Shown: piece by piece, positions 8,933-18,088 of the stretch
How the letters are laid out: every line of letters begins with the position of its first letter
How positions within the stretch are numbered: position 1 is the first letter of the stretch
NCBI RefSeq assembly: GCF_033954455.1
Contig: NZ_CP121473.1
Span: 806,001-870,000 of the forward strand
Source: Thiorhodovibrio litoralis
Lineage (GTDB): Bacteria; Pseudomonadota; Gammaproteobacteria; Chromatiales; Chromatiaceae
Direction of reading: 5' to 3'
DNA: 64,000 nt
Made by a program: the position numbers and the translations under genes
Notes under the pieces: generated by a model
Told to the model about the DNA's origin: nothing
The model's database searches: none
The model's input: the letters and a program-made list of their open reading frames with translations, nothing else

Positions 8933-10057
8933 TCAGCGATTGTCGAAGCCGACGAAGAGCCCGAGGACGAAGGTGGCATAGAATCCGATGATCATATGCG
9001 AGATGGTCGGGCTGACGACGGTGCCTGAGCGCTGGAACAACCAGCCCCAGAAGATGGACGGGACTATGACCATGGCCGCAACCGCCGGACTCAGATGCGC
9101 GTGGAGCACTGCGAACAGCAGCGTTGTCACCAGGTTGGCGACCCAGACCGGAGAGGGGACCACGCCATCGAGAAAGCGTTGTAGCGGTGCCTGAATGGCG
9201 CTGCGGGTGCCAATTTCCTGAATCGGTGTGGTCACGATAAAGAAGGCAATGCCTGTGGCATAGAGCATGGCGCTGGTGACGACCTCGCCATTGTCGAGCA
9301 CCCAGAACTCGAACAAGGCCCGCTCGTCGGGCGAGATGCCCATGATGGGGCGCAGATAGACCCATTTTGCCACGGCCAAAACGGCACAGAACACCAGCGA
9401 CCAGCCGATGGATTCCGCCAGGTCGCGCCGGGAGATGCGCCAGGTCAGACCGAGCTGCTTGCCGGGTAGTTTGGTCCAGCGCTTAATGCCTAAGGCGGTG
9501 AACATGAGCGCCGCCAGGCCCACCAGGGGTCCAATATCGGTACCACCGGCCAGGGCGAATTTCTGAATCGGCTCGAGCAGCAGGGTAAAAACGCTGAAAA
9601 TGGCCAGCACCGCGACGATGAAGCGTCCGGCCGCCGAGCGCAGCTGTTCCTGCTCAAGGCGGTCGCGCAGTCGCAGCACCCGCTCGCTGATATCGGCGAT
9701 CACGGCCACCACGCCCTCAATCTGGTCGTCGTCACTGGATACCAGCAGGTTGGTGCGCACGGTCACGAACTTCTCCACGCCGCCCGGCTTAAGCGTCAGC
9801 TCGATGGTTTGCGGCTTGCCGGGGTTATAGATGGCCTCGAGCATGCAGTCATTGAAGGTATCCAGCCCATCGTGACTGAGAAAGGTGTCGGCAAAGGTCT
9901 TCCCAACCGCGCCCCGGGCGGTCACGCCCAGCAGGGATTCGGCCACCGGGTTGATCATCAGGATGCGACCTTTGGGGGTCAGGGCGATGACGCCATCCTT
10001 GATGCTGTCGAGAACATCCCGCGCCATGGTGGGCGGGAGAGATAAGGACTCATGCAT
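8933..10057 (-). CDS. PAS domain fused to a CPBP-family intramembrane protease-like domain
   Basis: 374 residues. Residues 10-130 are a PAS domain (VLDSIKDGVIALTPKGRILMINP, then a PAC-like ISERVLRLRD). After a short coiled segment come about seven hydrophobic helices ending in a CPBP (Abi/CAAX protease-like) domain with the expected order QEIGTR, FAVLHAHL, SHMIIGF. The first motif is normally EExxxR; here the first Glu is Gln, which may weaken or abolish metal-dependent proteolysis. A PAS input suggests signal-dependent action at the membrane. The substrate is unknown. ATG at 10057 is used; an internal ATG ten codons on is also possible. Confidence 0.75.
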   Translation of the reverse strand: MHESLSLPPTMARDVLDSIKDGVIALTPKGRILMINPVAESLLGVTARGAVGKTFADTFLSHDGLDTFNDCMLEAIYNPGKPQTIELTLKPGGVEKFVTVRTNLLVSSDDDQIEGVVAVIADISERVLRLRDRLEQEQLRSAAGRFIVAVLAIFSVFTLLLEPIQKFALAGGTDIGPLVGLAALMFTALGIKRWTKLPGKQLGLTWRISRRDLAESIGWSLVFCAVLAVAKWVYLRPIMGISPDERALFEFWVLDNGEVVTSAMLYATGIAFFIVTTPIQEIGTRSAIQAPLQRFLDGVVPSPVWVANLVTTLLFAVLHAHLSPAVAAMVIVPSIFWGWLFQRSGTVVSPTISHMIIGFYATFVLGLFVGFDNR

Positions 10058-10221
10058 ACTGGGGTAAGGTCTGAAACAAAGAATCTGAGGAAGAAGATTT
10101 GAAGACCATGCGGTCTTGGCGCATGATCGCCGGATGGCGAATTATCCCACCATGCCAAATGTGCGTGCCACCAAATAAAGCCGGCAGCGGGCGCCAAGAC
10201 GGTCTCGGTTTCAACCTCTGG

Positions 10222-11424
10222 ATGTCGGCTCGTCAAACCCTTGTCGGTCTATCCATTCAGTGGTCTTGCGGCCTGTTGCTTGCCGCCCTGGTGTCCGCGC
10301 CAGTCGCGGCCGCATCGGCGCCAAGCGCGCAACCCGGCAGCCAGCCTGGCCTGCTCGTCGATGTGGTACCCGTCGAGCCACGCACCCGTGTCGAGCTGAA
10401 GCAGATTTTTGTCGGCCGGGTGGAGGCGCGTCAGCGCTCCGAGTTGGGTTTCGAGCGCGGTGGCCGTTTGACGAAACTTTTGGTTCGCGAGGGAGACCAG
10501 GTCGCGGCCGGTGATTCCCTGGCGCGCTTGGATAAATCTTTGTTACTCGCCGCGCGTGCCGAACGGCTGGCGGAATTGGCCAATGCCAAGGCCGAACTGG
10601 CGCTGGCCGAAGCCACCGCCCGGCGCTACCAGGCTTCCGTCGCCGATGGCGCGGTGACGCATCAGGCCTTGGACGAGGCGCGCGAAGGGGCCACGGCCGC
10701 CGCCGCGCGCGTGCAGCTCGCGCAGGCACGCATCGACGCGCTCGATCTGGATGTGACCAAGACCGAGCTGCGCGCGCCTTTTGCCGGTACCATCATCGCG
10801 CGCCTGGCCGATACCGGTCGCGTGGTCGCTGCCGGCAGCCCCATTGTGGTGCTTCAGGAGGACAGCGCGCCCGAGATTCGCATCGCGGTTGCCGGCGCGC
10901 TGGCCGACCAATTGGTTCCCGACGCGCATTACCCGTTGCAGGTGGGTGATCAGGTTTTTACGGTCCGTCTGCGCGCGCTGCTGCCGGTGCGCTCGGCACT
11001 CAGCCTGACGGTTGATGCACTCTTCGAACCGACGGAGGAAGGCACGGCCCCAAGGCCCGGCACCCCGGTGGAACTGCATCTGACCAAGCAGGTTGCGGAG
11101 GACGGCTTCTGGCTGCCCTTGGCGGCGCTCAGCGCAGGTGATCGCGGTCTGTGGCGCGCCTTGATGGCTGCGCCGTTGGATGACGCCGCGCTGGACGCCG
11201 GTCGTCCTGAGCGTGCCACCCTGGTGGCCCGCCCACTGCAAATGCTACATCTCGGTTCGGCGTGCGCCTTTGTGCGGGGTGCCCTGGGTCGCGGCGACTG
11301 GGTGCTGGCCGGCGGTGCGCAGCGGGTGGTGCCGGGTCAGTCGGTGCGCACGCGCGCGGTACCGGATCCTTGCGCGCCCCCGCTCGCGACAACGGCGGAC
11401 ACTGGCGCCGCCCCGCGGCCATGA
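10222..11424 (+). CDS. RND efflux periplasmic adaptor (membrane fusion protein)
   Basis: 400 residues from the ATG at 10222, chosen because a signal peptide begins there (hydrophobic CGLLLAALVSAPVAAASA); the open frame continues 41 codons upstream without signal-peptide character. The mature protein has the HlyD/AcrA layout: a lipoyl half-motif (GRLTKLLVREGDQVAAGDSLA), a long helical hairpin, the second half (TELRAPFAGTIIARLADTG) and beta-barrel domains. It links an inner-membrane RND pump to an outer-membrane channel. Its stop overlaps the start of the pump gene (ATGA). No TolC-type gene follows. Confidence 0.88.
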   Translation: MSARQTLVGLSIQWSCGLLLAALVSAPVAAASAPSAQPGSQPGLLVDVVPVEPRTRVELKQIFVGRVEARQRSELGFERGGRLTKLLVREGDQVAAGDSLARLDKSLLLAARAERLAELANAKAELALAEATARRYQASVADGAVTHQALDEAREGATAAAARVQLAQARIDALDLDVTKTELRAPFAGTIIARLADTGRVVAAGSPIVVLQEDSAPEIRIAVAGALADQLVPDAHYPLQVGDQVFTVRLRALLPVRSALSLTVDALFEPTEEGTAPRPGTPVELHLTKQVAEDGFWLPLAALSAGDRGLWRALMAAPLDDAALDAGRPERATLVARPLQMLHLGSACAFVRGALGRGDWVLAGGAQRVVPGQSVRTRAVPDPCAPPLATTADTGAAPRP

Positions 11425-14400
11425 CACCGGCGGTCGCGCTGCTGCGCAACCGCCACCTGCTGATTCTGGCGATCCTGCTGCTCGCGCTCGCGGGACTGTC
11501 GGCGTGGAGCAGTCTGCCGCGCATCGAGGATCCGCGCATCGTCAGCCGCTATGCCTTTGTGGTCACGCCCTACCCTGGGGCGAGCGCGGCGCGGGTGGAG
11601 GCCTTGGTCACCAAGCCGCTCGAGGACGCAATCCGCGAGGTAGCGGAAGTCAAGGTGATCGATTCGACCTCCAGCGGCGACCTCTCGGCCATCGGCGTCG
11701 AGCTCGACGATGCCGTCACCGCCGCCGACAACGAGCGTGTGTTTTCCGAACTACGCGACAAGCTCGCCGCAGCCGCCGCCACGCTGCCTGCGGGCGCGGG
11801 GCCGCCGCTACTGGACTCCGAGCGCGGTGCGGTGGCCTTCTCGCTGGTGGTCGCGCTCGCCTGGACGGGAGCGGACGCCAACGCGGCGCACGCCACTCCC
11901 GCCCCATTGGGTCTGCTCACGCGTCTCGCCGAGGCGTTGGCGGATGATCTGCGCGCGCTGCCCGGTACCGAACGGGTGGTGCGCTTCGGCGCCGCCGAGG
12001 AGGAAATCCGCGTCGAAGTGCAAGCGGCAGACCTGGCGGCCGCTGGACTCACCCTGGAACAACTCGCCGCGCGCCTGTCCGCGGCCGATGCCAAAGCCCC
12101 GGCCGGTGCGGTCTATGGCGACGGCGCTCGCTTGCGACTCAGTGTCGCGGGTGAGCTCGACAGCGTGCAGCGCATCAGCACCGTGCCCGTGCTCGCGGCC
12201 GATGGGCGGCTCTTGCAGCTCGGTGATGTCGCCAAGGTGCACAAGACCTGGCGCGAGCCGCCGATCGCGATGGCCGCCGCCGACGGTCAGCGCGCCATCT
12301 TGCTCGGGGTGCGCACGCGCGCGGCGCTGGATCTGCACGCCTGGTCGGAGGCCGCTCGCGCGCGCGTCGCGGCCTTCGCCGCCACCCTGGATGCCAGTCC
12401 GGCGGACGGCGACCTGAGCGTGCAGGTGCTGTTCGAACAGAATCGCTACACCAGCGCGCGCCTGGCCGAACTGGGCGGCAACCTGCTGGCCGGCGCCCTG
12501 GTGGTGATGGCCGTGGTGTGGCTCAGCATGGGCTGGCGTCCGGCGCTGATTGTCGGCACCGCCTTGCCGCTGTCGGCCGCCGTCACTCTGCTGGGACTTG
12601 ATCTGGTGGGTCAGCAAATTCACCAGATCACCATCTTCGGCATGATCATCGCGATCGGCTTGTTGATCGACAACGCCATCGTGGTGACGGATGAGGTGCG
12701 CAAGCAGCGTGCTCGTGGACTGACGCCGGATGCCGCCGTGGCCGCTGGGATCCGGCATCTGTTTGGCCCGCTTGCGGCCTCCACCTTTACCACGGCACTG
12801 GGATTCATGCCAATTCTGTTGCTGCCGGGCAATGTCGGGGATTTTGTCGGCCCCATCGCCACGGCGGTGATTCTCGCCTTGGGCGCCTCCTTTTTGATCA
12901 GCATGAGCCTCATCCCGGCATTGGCTGGCCTGTCGGGGCCGTCAAGCACGGCCGGCCAGGCCGCGCGCTGGTGGCGGGATGGCCTCAGCCATCCGGGGCT
13001 GGCCGCCGCCTACCGCGCCCTGCTGACCGCACTGCTGCGCCGCCCGCTGCTGGCCGCGCTGGCCTGCCTGCCGCTGCCGCTCGCAGGCATCCTGGCCGTG
13101 GGTCAGATGGGGTTGCAGTTCTTCCCGCCGGCGGATCGCGACCAATTCGAAGTGCAAATCTGGAATGCTCCGAGTGCTTCCATCGCCGACACAGCCGCCG
13201 CGATGGCGGCCGCCGAGACCGCGATTCGCGACGCTGGTGCCGTGCGCCAGTTGTTCTGGGTGGCCGGGGCCAGCTCGCCGCCGGTGTATTACAACCAGCT
13301 GCGTCTCGAGGACAACAATCCCGCCTATGCGCGCGCCACGGTGACCGCTACCTCGGTGGCGGAGGCGCGTCGCCTGGTCGCGGTGCTACAACAGGAGCTG
13401 CCGGAGCGGTTTCCAACCCTGCGCCTTGTCGTGCGTGCCTTCGGTCAAGGGCCACCCATTGCCGCGCCCATCGCCTTGCGGCTGCTGGGGCCGGATAGCG
13501 ATGAGCTGAGACGCCTCGGCGAGGAGGTGCGCGCGCTCATCCATCGCCTGCCCGAGGTGACCGAGAGTCGCGCCAGCATCGGCGACGCCCGTCCACGGCT
13601 GACGTTGCATGCCAATGAGCAACAGGCGCGTCTCCTGGGCATCAGCCTGAACGAGATCGCCAGCCAGTTTCGCGCCGCGCTGGACGGCGTTGAAGGTGGC
13701 CAGGTCCTCGAAGACGTGCAAAGCTTGCCGGTGCGGGTGCGCTGGGCGGGACCGGAGCGCGCCGATCTGGCGCGGCTCGCGACCCTGCCGCTGATTCCTA
13801 CAGAGGCCAACCGCGCCCAAAGCGATGCCACTGGCGATCCCATGGGCGGCGTTTGGATCCCTGCAGCAGCGCTGGGCCCGCTCAGCCTGGAGCCCGAAAT
13901 CGCTTCCATCACTCGCCGAGACGGCGAGCGCGTCAACATCATTGAGGCCTGGCTGCGGGCAGACAGTTTGCCGATCGAAGTGACCGCACGCTTGCGCCAA
14001 CAGATCGCCGATGCCGGATTCGCGCTACCGAGCGGCTATCGCCTGGAATTTGCCGGCGACAGCGAAGAGCAAGGCGAGGCCATCGGACTGTTGCTCGCCT
14101 ATGCGCCACTGCTGGGCGCCCTGATGCTCGCTACCCTGGTGCTGGCGTTTCGCAGTTTCAGCCTGGCCGCGCTCATTGCACTGGTGGGCCTGCTCTCGGT
14201 GGCGCTGGGCATGCTTGCGCTCTGGCTGAGCGGCTGGCCACTGGGGTTTAACCCGGTGCTGGGCAGCGCCGGGTTGATCGGGGTCGCCATCAACGACAGT
14301 ATTGTGGTGTTGGCGGCGATTCGCGCCCATCCTGCTGCAGCCGCAGGCGACATTCCAGCGATGGTCGATGCCATCAACGGTGCCACGCGACACATCATCT

Positions 14401-14603
14401 CCACCACCCTGACCACGGTGGGCGGGTTTCTGCCGCTGATTCTGTTCTCCGGTGGCGCCTTCTGGCCGCCACTGGCCATTGTGATCGCCGGCGGTGTCGG
14501 CCTATCCTTGCCACTCGGGCTGATTTTCGCACCCGCCGTTTATCGCTTGCTGGTGCGCACCGGCTGGGTGCGCCATTCGCAAGTGAGTCAACAGGGGATT
14601 TGA
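11421..14603 (+). CDS. RND-family efflux pump, inner-membrane permease
   Basis: 1060 residues, a normal length for AcrB/HAE1-type pumps. The start at 11421 overlaps the adaptor stop by four bases. It has one N-terminal membrane helix, a large periplasmic loop beginning with TPYPGASAARVEALVTKPLE, a central helix block with the RND motif region GMIIAIGLLIDNAIVVTDEV, a second periplasmic loop and a C-terminal helix block (GVAINDSIVVLAAIR). The TM4 Asp (IDNAIVV) needed for proton coupling is present. The substrate is not predictable; the subgroup resembles HAE1 drug pumps more than metal pumps. Confidence 0.92.
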   Translation: MTPAVALLRNRHLLILAILLLALAGLSAWSSLPRIEDPRIVSRYAFVVTPYPGASAARVEALVTKPLEDAIREVAEVKVIDSTSSGDLSAIGVELDDAVTAADNERVFSELRDKLAAAAATLPAGAGPPLLDSERGAVAFSLVVALAWTGADANAAHATPAPLGLLTRLAEALADDLRALPGTERVVRFGAAEEEIRVEVQAADLAAAGLTLEQLAARLSAADAKAPAGAVYGDGARLRLSVAGELDSVQRISTVPVLAADGRLLQLGDVAKVHKTWREPPIAMAAADGQRAILLGVRTRAALDLHAWSEAARARVAAFAATLDASPADGDLSVQVLFEQNRYTSARLAELGGNLLAGALVVMAVVWLSMGWRPALIVGTALPLSAAVTLLGLDLVGQQIHQITIFGMIIAIGLLIDNAIVVTDEVRKQRARGLTPDAAVAAGIRHLFGPLAASTFTTALGFMPILLLPGNVGDFVGPIATAVILALGASFLISMSLIPALAGLSGPSSTAGQAARWWRDGLSHPGLAAAYRALLTALLRRPLLAALACLPLPLAGILAVGQMGLQFFPPADRDQFEVQIWNAPSASIADTAAAMAAAETAIRDAGAVRQLFWVAGASSPPVYYNQLRLEDNNPAYARATVTATSVAEARRLVAVLQQELPERFPTLRLVVRAFGQGPPIAAPIALRLLGPDSDELRRLGEEVRALIHRLPEVTESRASIGDARPRLTLHANEQQARLLGISLNEIASQFRAALDGVEGGQVLEDVQSLPVRVRWAGPERADLARLATLPLIPTEANRAQSDATGDPMGGVWIPAAALGPLSLEPEIASITRRDGERVNIIEAWLRADSLPIEVTARLRQQIADAGFALPSGYRLEFAGDSEEQGEAIGLLLAYAPLLGALMLATLVLAFRSFSLAALIALVGLLSVALGMLALWLSGWPLGFNPVLGSAGLIGVAINDSIVVLAAIRAHPAAAAGDIPAMVDAINGATRHIISTTLTTVGGFLPLILFSGGAFWPPLAIVIAGGVGLSLPLGLIFAPAVYRLLVRTGWVRHSQVSQQGI

Positions 14604-14654
14604 GTTAGCGTCCTGCATTGCCCTTGTCTCGATCTCGTTTTTTGGTTCCGACTG

Positions 14655-14705
14655 GGTGTCTAGGTCGCTAGCCGCTCTAGGAGTGACCCGAAAAGAACCG
14701 CTCAT
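14655..14705 (-). pseudogene. ParE toxin, N-terminal remnant
   Basis: The minus strand starting at 14705 encodes FRVTPRAASDLDT, the N-terminal signature of ParE/RelE-type toxins, then loses similarity after about 17 residues and runs into the 3' end of the RND gene. Its ATG overlaps the stop of the ParD-like frame (ATGA), the usual parDE arrangement. The rest of the toxin, about 80 residues, is missing. Confidence 0.55.
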
Positions 14706-14899
14706 GCCTCCCGATCGGATTCCACGAGGAGAGCATCGATTGAATAATCAGCAACGAACTGGCCACGCAGAGCTTGTTCTTCACCCTCAGCCAGATGTGC
14801 CCGGAGAGCGGCCATCTTGCTGTTGCGTTCCTCCAAGTGCCTCAACGCGTCGCGCACGACCTCACTGGCCGAGCCATCAAGGCCGAGGTTGAGCCCCAT
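14702..14899 (-). pseudogene. ParD-like antitoxin, probably N-terminally truncated
   Basis: From the ATG at 14899 the frame reads about 65 residues including SASEVVRDALRHLEERNSKMAAL, the conserved helical core of ParD antitoxins. The usual N-terminal ribbon-helix-helix strand and the GRY motif before SASEVV are not encoded in any frame immediately upstream, so DNA binding is probably lost. The partner toxin frame that follows is also truncated. The pair looks like a dead toxin-antitoxin module between the RND pump and the bicarbonate transporter. The remaining bases of the 14604-15121 gap hold nothing else recognised. Confidence 0.5.
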
Positions 14900-15121
14900 G
14901 CAGCCTAGACGTCCAGAATCGGCGAGGCGGTGGCGCGCAGACTGGTGTCGATCGTTCGGCATTCTTCAAGCTGAGAATTGACCAGGAATATCGCCATTGG
15001 TCAGAAGGCTGGTCTGGCAGTGCAATGGGAGACAACAAAAAATGGGCAACTTGCCGACAGCTAGGCAGCATTTCGATTGTTATTGTCGAGCGGGGCTGGC
15101 CCGCTCCAACGGGCTAGTCGA

Positions 15122-16813
15122 TTAACCTCCCGCCGCGAGAGGCGCCGGACGCTGGCCGGCGCGGTCGGCGATGGCGGTTTTCAGCGCATCGGGGCGGCTG
15201 CCGATCCAGTTCTCTGCCGGCACCAGTTTCAGCAGGCCGAGGCTCTCGAGGCGTTTGCGCGTGGCGGGCTGGGCGCCGGCAAAATACACCCGGCAGCCGT
15301 GGTGACTGGCCTCGATCACCGTGGTCTCGATCGCCATGGAGCTGGTCACGCCCATGTGCGGGACATCGGTGAGATCGACGATCAGGCTGCGCGCGTGGGC
15401 AATGTCGGTCTGCTGCCGGGTAATGGCCTTGGCGGCGCCAAAAATCAGCGGGCCGCTCAGGCACAGCAGTGCAATGCCATTGTCAGGATCGCCGATGATT
15501 TTCTTCTCCTCGTTGGTTGCCTTGGGGCAGTCCATGTCCGCCGCGTTGGCGCCGCCGCCGAACAGGCGCACCCCTTCTGATTGGAGGTCAGCCAGGCGGC
15601 GAATGGTGAGGATGTTGGCGACGAACAACCCGATGCCCACGGCGGTGATGAGGTCGACAAAGACTGTCAGCGCGATCACACCGTACATGATGAGTGCACC
15701 GCGTAAGGAGACCCGATGCGCACGGCGCAGAAAGTCCCAGTCGATGATGTCGAGCCCGACCTTAATGGCGATGCCTGCCAGCACCGCAAGCGGAATGATT
15801 GAGACCAGGCCTGTGGCCCAGAGCACGACCACGGCGAGAATGACGGCGCGCGTCAGGCCGGAGAGGGCTGTGCGCGCCCCGGTCTGAATATTGACTACTG
15901 TGCCCATGGTTGCGCCCGCACCCGGCAGACCGCCGAACAGGCCCGAGGCCATGTTGCCGATCCCCTGGCCAATGAGTTCTTTGTCAGAGTCGTGATGGGT
16001 GCGGGTCAGGCTGTCGGCGATGACGGAGGTGAGCAGCGCGTCGATGGAGCCCAGCATGGCCAGGACCAGCGCGTCGACCAGCATGCTTTGCCACAGGTCC
16101 GCTGTCAGAGTGGGCAGATGCAGCGAAGGGACTCCGGAGGGGATGGCGCCGATTTCACGGTAATCACCGCTGCCGATCACCAGTACGGCGATTAGCGTGC
16201 CGGCCACCAGCGCGAGCAACTGCGGCGGCAGCAGGCGGCGCAGGCGCTTGGGCATGAGCAAAAGAACCGCGAGCGAAATGCCGCCAAGCAGCAGTTCATC
16301 GGGCCGCAAGGTGGCGGCGAGTTCCGGTAATGCCTGCAAGGAGCCGAGTACGCCGCCGGACGGCGTCGGATGGCCGAGCAGGACGGGTAATTGCAAAATA
16401 ATCAGAATGAAGCCAATGCCCGACATGAAGCCAGAAATCACCGTGTAGGGCATCATGGTGACATAGCGCCCGAGCTTCAGGATGCCGAACAGGATCTGAA
16501 ACAGTCCGGCGAGCATCACGGTGGTGAAGGCGATGGCCATGCCGCCTTCCGGGTTCGCGGCCATGATGCTGGTGATGACCGCTGTGATCACCACGGTCAT
16601 GGGGCCGGTGGGCTCGGAGATCAGGGTTGGGGTGCCGCCAAACAGCGCCGCGAACAGCCCCACCAGCACGGCGCCATAAAGACCTGCCTCGGCGCCGGCA
16701 CCAGAGGCCACGCCAAAGGCCAGGGCCATTGGCAGGGCGACCACGGCAGCGGTGACGCCGCCGAAGAGGTCGCCGCGCAGATTATTGAAGCGAATGGTGT
16801 TGAATACGCGCAT
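15122..16813 (-). CDS. bicA: SulP-family bicarbonate transporter (BicA-like)
   Basis: 563 residues. The sequence follows cyanobacterial BicA closely from memory: NNLRGDLFGGVTAAVVALPM, GAGAEAGLYGAVLVG, FGGTPTLISEPTGPMTV, MPYTVISGFMSGIG, then TRTHHDSDKELIGQG and GAGATMGTVVNIQ, with 10-12 membrane helices and a C-terminal STAS domain (residues about 430-545, VPHMGVTSS). BicA is a sodium-dependent, low-affinity, high-flux bicarbonate importer feeding carbon fixation, which fits an autotrophic purple sulfur bacterium. Sulfate transport is the main alternative in the SulP family. No carboxysome or Rubisco genes are in the window. Confidence 0.82.
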   Translation of the reverse strand: MRVFNTIRFNNLRGDLFGGVTAAVVALPMALAFGVASGAGAEAGLYGAVLVGLFAALFGGTPTLISEPTGPMTVVITAVITSIMAANPEGGMAIAFTTVMLAGLFQILFGILKLGRYVTMMPYTVISGFMSGIGFILIILQLPVLLGHPTPSGGVLGSLQALPELAATLRPDELLLGGISLAVLLLMPKRLRRLLPPQLLALVAGTLIAVLVIGSGDYREIGAIPSGVPSLHLPTLTADLWQSMLVDALVLAMLGSIDALLTSVIADSLTRTHHDSDKELIGQGIGNMASGLFGGLPGAGATMGTVVNIQTGARTALSGLTRAVILAVVVLWATGLVSIIPLAVLAGIAIKVGLDIIDWDFLRRAHRVSLRGALIMYGVIALTVFVDLITAVGIGLFVANILTIRRLADLQSEGVRLFGGGANAADMDCPKATNEEKKIIGDPDNGIALLCLSGPLIFGAAKAITRQQTDIAHARSLIVDLTDVPHMGVTSSMAIETTVIEASHHGCRVYFAGAQPATRKRLESLGLLKLVPAENWIGSRPDALKTAIADRAGQRPAPLAAGG

Positions 16814-16945
16814 GGCGAGTTCCTTGTCCTGACCTTAATCTTGGCTATCAGCCCGGCGAAACCCGCTAAGTATGGCGACTTCGGTCGTTCCTGAATAATC
16901 GCTGGTGACAATACCCTGGATCAGCGATTGATGATGGGTCGCACG

Positions 16946-16965
16946 CGCCGCCGTTCCCGGCGGCG
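16946..16965 (-). terminator. GC hairpin after the aldolase gene
   Basis: CGCCGCC and GGCGGCG form a 7-bp stem with a six-base loop, 13 bases past the stop codon of the minus-strand aldolase gene. It has no clear U-run, so it may be a Rho-dependent or stabilising structure. Confidence 0.4.
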
Positions 16966-16977
16966 TGGGGATGATTA

Positions 16978-17961
16978 TCAGATCTCGGCGACGACCTTGT
17001 CGTAGAAGGCCAGAAAATCGTCCGGGGTCTTGCCCTCGCGCCATTCGATCGCCGCGCGCGGGTGCTGGTTGAGCTGCCCGGTGATGTTATAGGGCACCAG
17101 CGGTCCCCACTCGATCTGCTCGCGCAGCGGGATGACGTGATGCTGGATCACCTCGATAATCGGGCGCACGTCGAACTTGGGGTTGCGCAGAAAGCCCAGC
17201 AGCAGCTCGGTATGGCAGTTGCCGGCGCCGCGGCCCATGCCGAAGATGGTCGCGTCGACGCGGTTGCAGCCAAGGATGATGGCCTCGATGGTGTTGGCAA
17301 AGGCGAGCTGCAGATTGTTATGGGCGTGAATGCCGATGTCCTTGCCGGTTTCCGCCATGGCCGCGGAGTATTTGCGATAGAGCCGATCGATCTGCTCGCG
17401 ATACAGGTAGCCGAAGCTGTCGACGATGACCATGGTCGAGGCGGTCGTGGGGGCGACGGCCTCAAGGACGGTGTCGATTTCCTCCTCGGTGATGTTGGAC
17501 ACTGCCATCAGATTGGCCGTGGTCTCATAGCCCAGCTCATGGGCGTGGGCGATCATCTCCACCGCCTCAGAGACCTGATGGGCGTAGAAGGCGACCCGGA
17601 TCACATCCAGCACGCTGTCGGGGGCTGGTAGCAGCTCGGTTTCCCAGTCGCTCTTGCCGGCGTCAGCCATGGCGGCGAGCTTCATGCCGGTGCTGGCGCC
17701 GTCATGGTCGCCCACCACGCGGCGCATATCCTCCTCGTCACAGTGGCGCCAGGGGCCGAACTGCTTCTTCGGGAAAGTCTTTTTCGAGTTTTTGTAACCG
17801 ATCTCCATGTAGTCGAGCCCGGCTGCCAGGCAGGCCTGGTAGGCGGCTTTCACGAAGTCATCGGAAAACTGGTGTGCATTGATCAAGCCCCCATCGCGCA
17901 CGGTGCAGTCGAGTACCTTGAGTTCGGGGCGATAGGTGATCCAGGGGGCTTTTTCGGACAT
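16978..17961 (-). CDS. DRE-TIM-type metal-dependent aldolase (HMG-CoA lyase-like superfamily)
   Basis: 327 residues from the ATG at 17961, which has GGAGA upstream; a longer frame reaches 18006. It is a TIM barrel with the superfamily marks: the DCTVRDGG metal and catalytic loop near the N-terminus, HAHNNLQLAFAN with the metal-binding histidines, and GMGRGAGNCHTELLLG. It is closest in style to 4-hydroxy-2-oxovalerate aldolase-like proteins, but true MhpE partners (acylating aldehyde dehydrogenase, hydratase) are absent. Homologues have sometimes been misnamed H-NS-like proteins. The substrate is unknown. Confidence 0.75.
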   Translation of the reverse strand: MSEKAPWITYRPELKVLDCTVRDGGLINAHQFSDDFVKAAYQACLAAGLDYMEIGYKNSKKTFPKKQFGPWRHCDEEDMRRVVGDHDGASTGMKLAAMADAGKSDWETELLPAPDSVLDVIRVAFYAHQVSEAVEMIAHAHELGYETTANLMAVSNITEEEIDTVLEAVAPTTASTMVIVDSFGYLYREQIDRLYRKYSAAMAETGKDIGIHAHNNLQLAFANTIEAIILGCNRVDATIFGMGRGAGNCHTELLLGFLRNPKFDVRPIIEVIQHHVIPLREQIEWGPLVPYNITGQLNQHPRAAIEWREGKTPDDFLAFYDKVVAEI

Positions 17962-18088
17962 CGGGGCTTCTCCAGACACAAAATTGGGCAGGCAAAGACA
18001 GGCCAAGCCGCGATCCGCGCCAGTCCGGGCGAATATTTTGGGCCCATATTCCGGGCGCGGTGCAGAGCGGCGCGGGCGGGGTGTCTGC

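Noticed and set aside
8758-8991. Small plus-strand gene of 77 residues
   Set aside because: No ribosome site, no domain, and its end overlaps the opposite PAS-CPBP gene.
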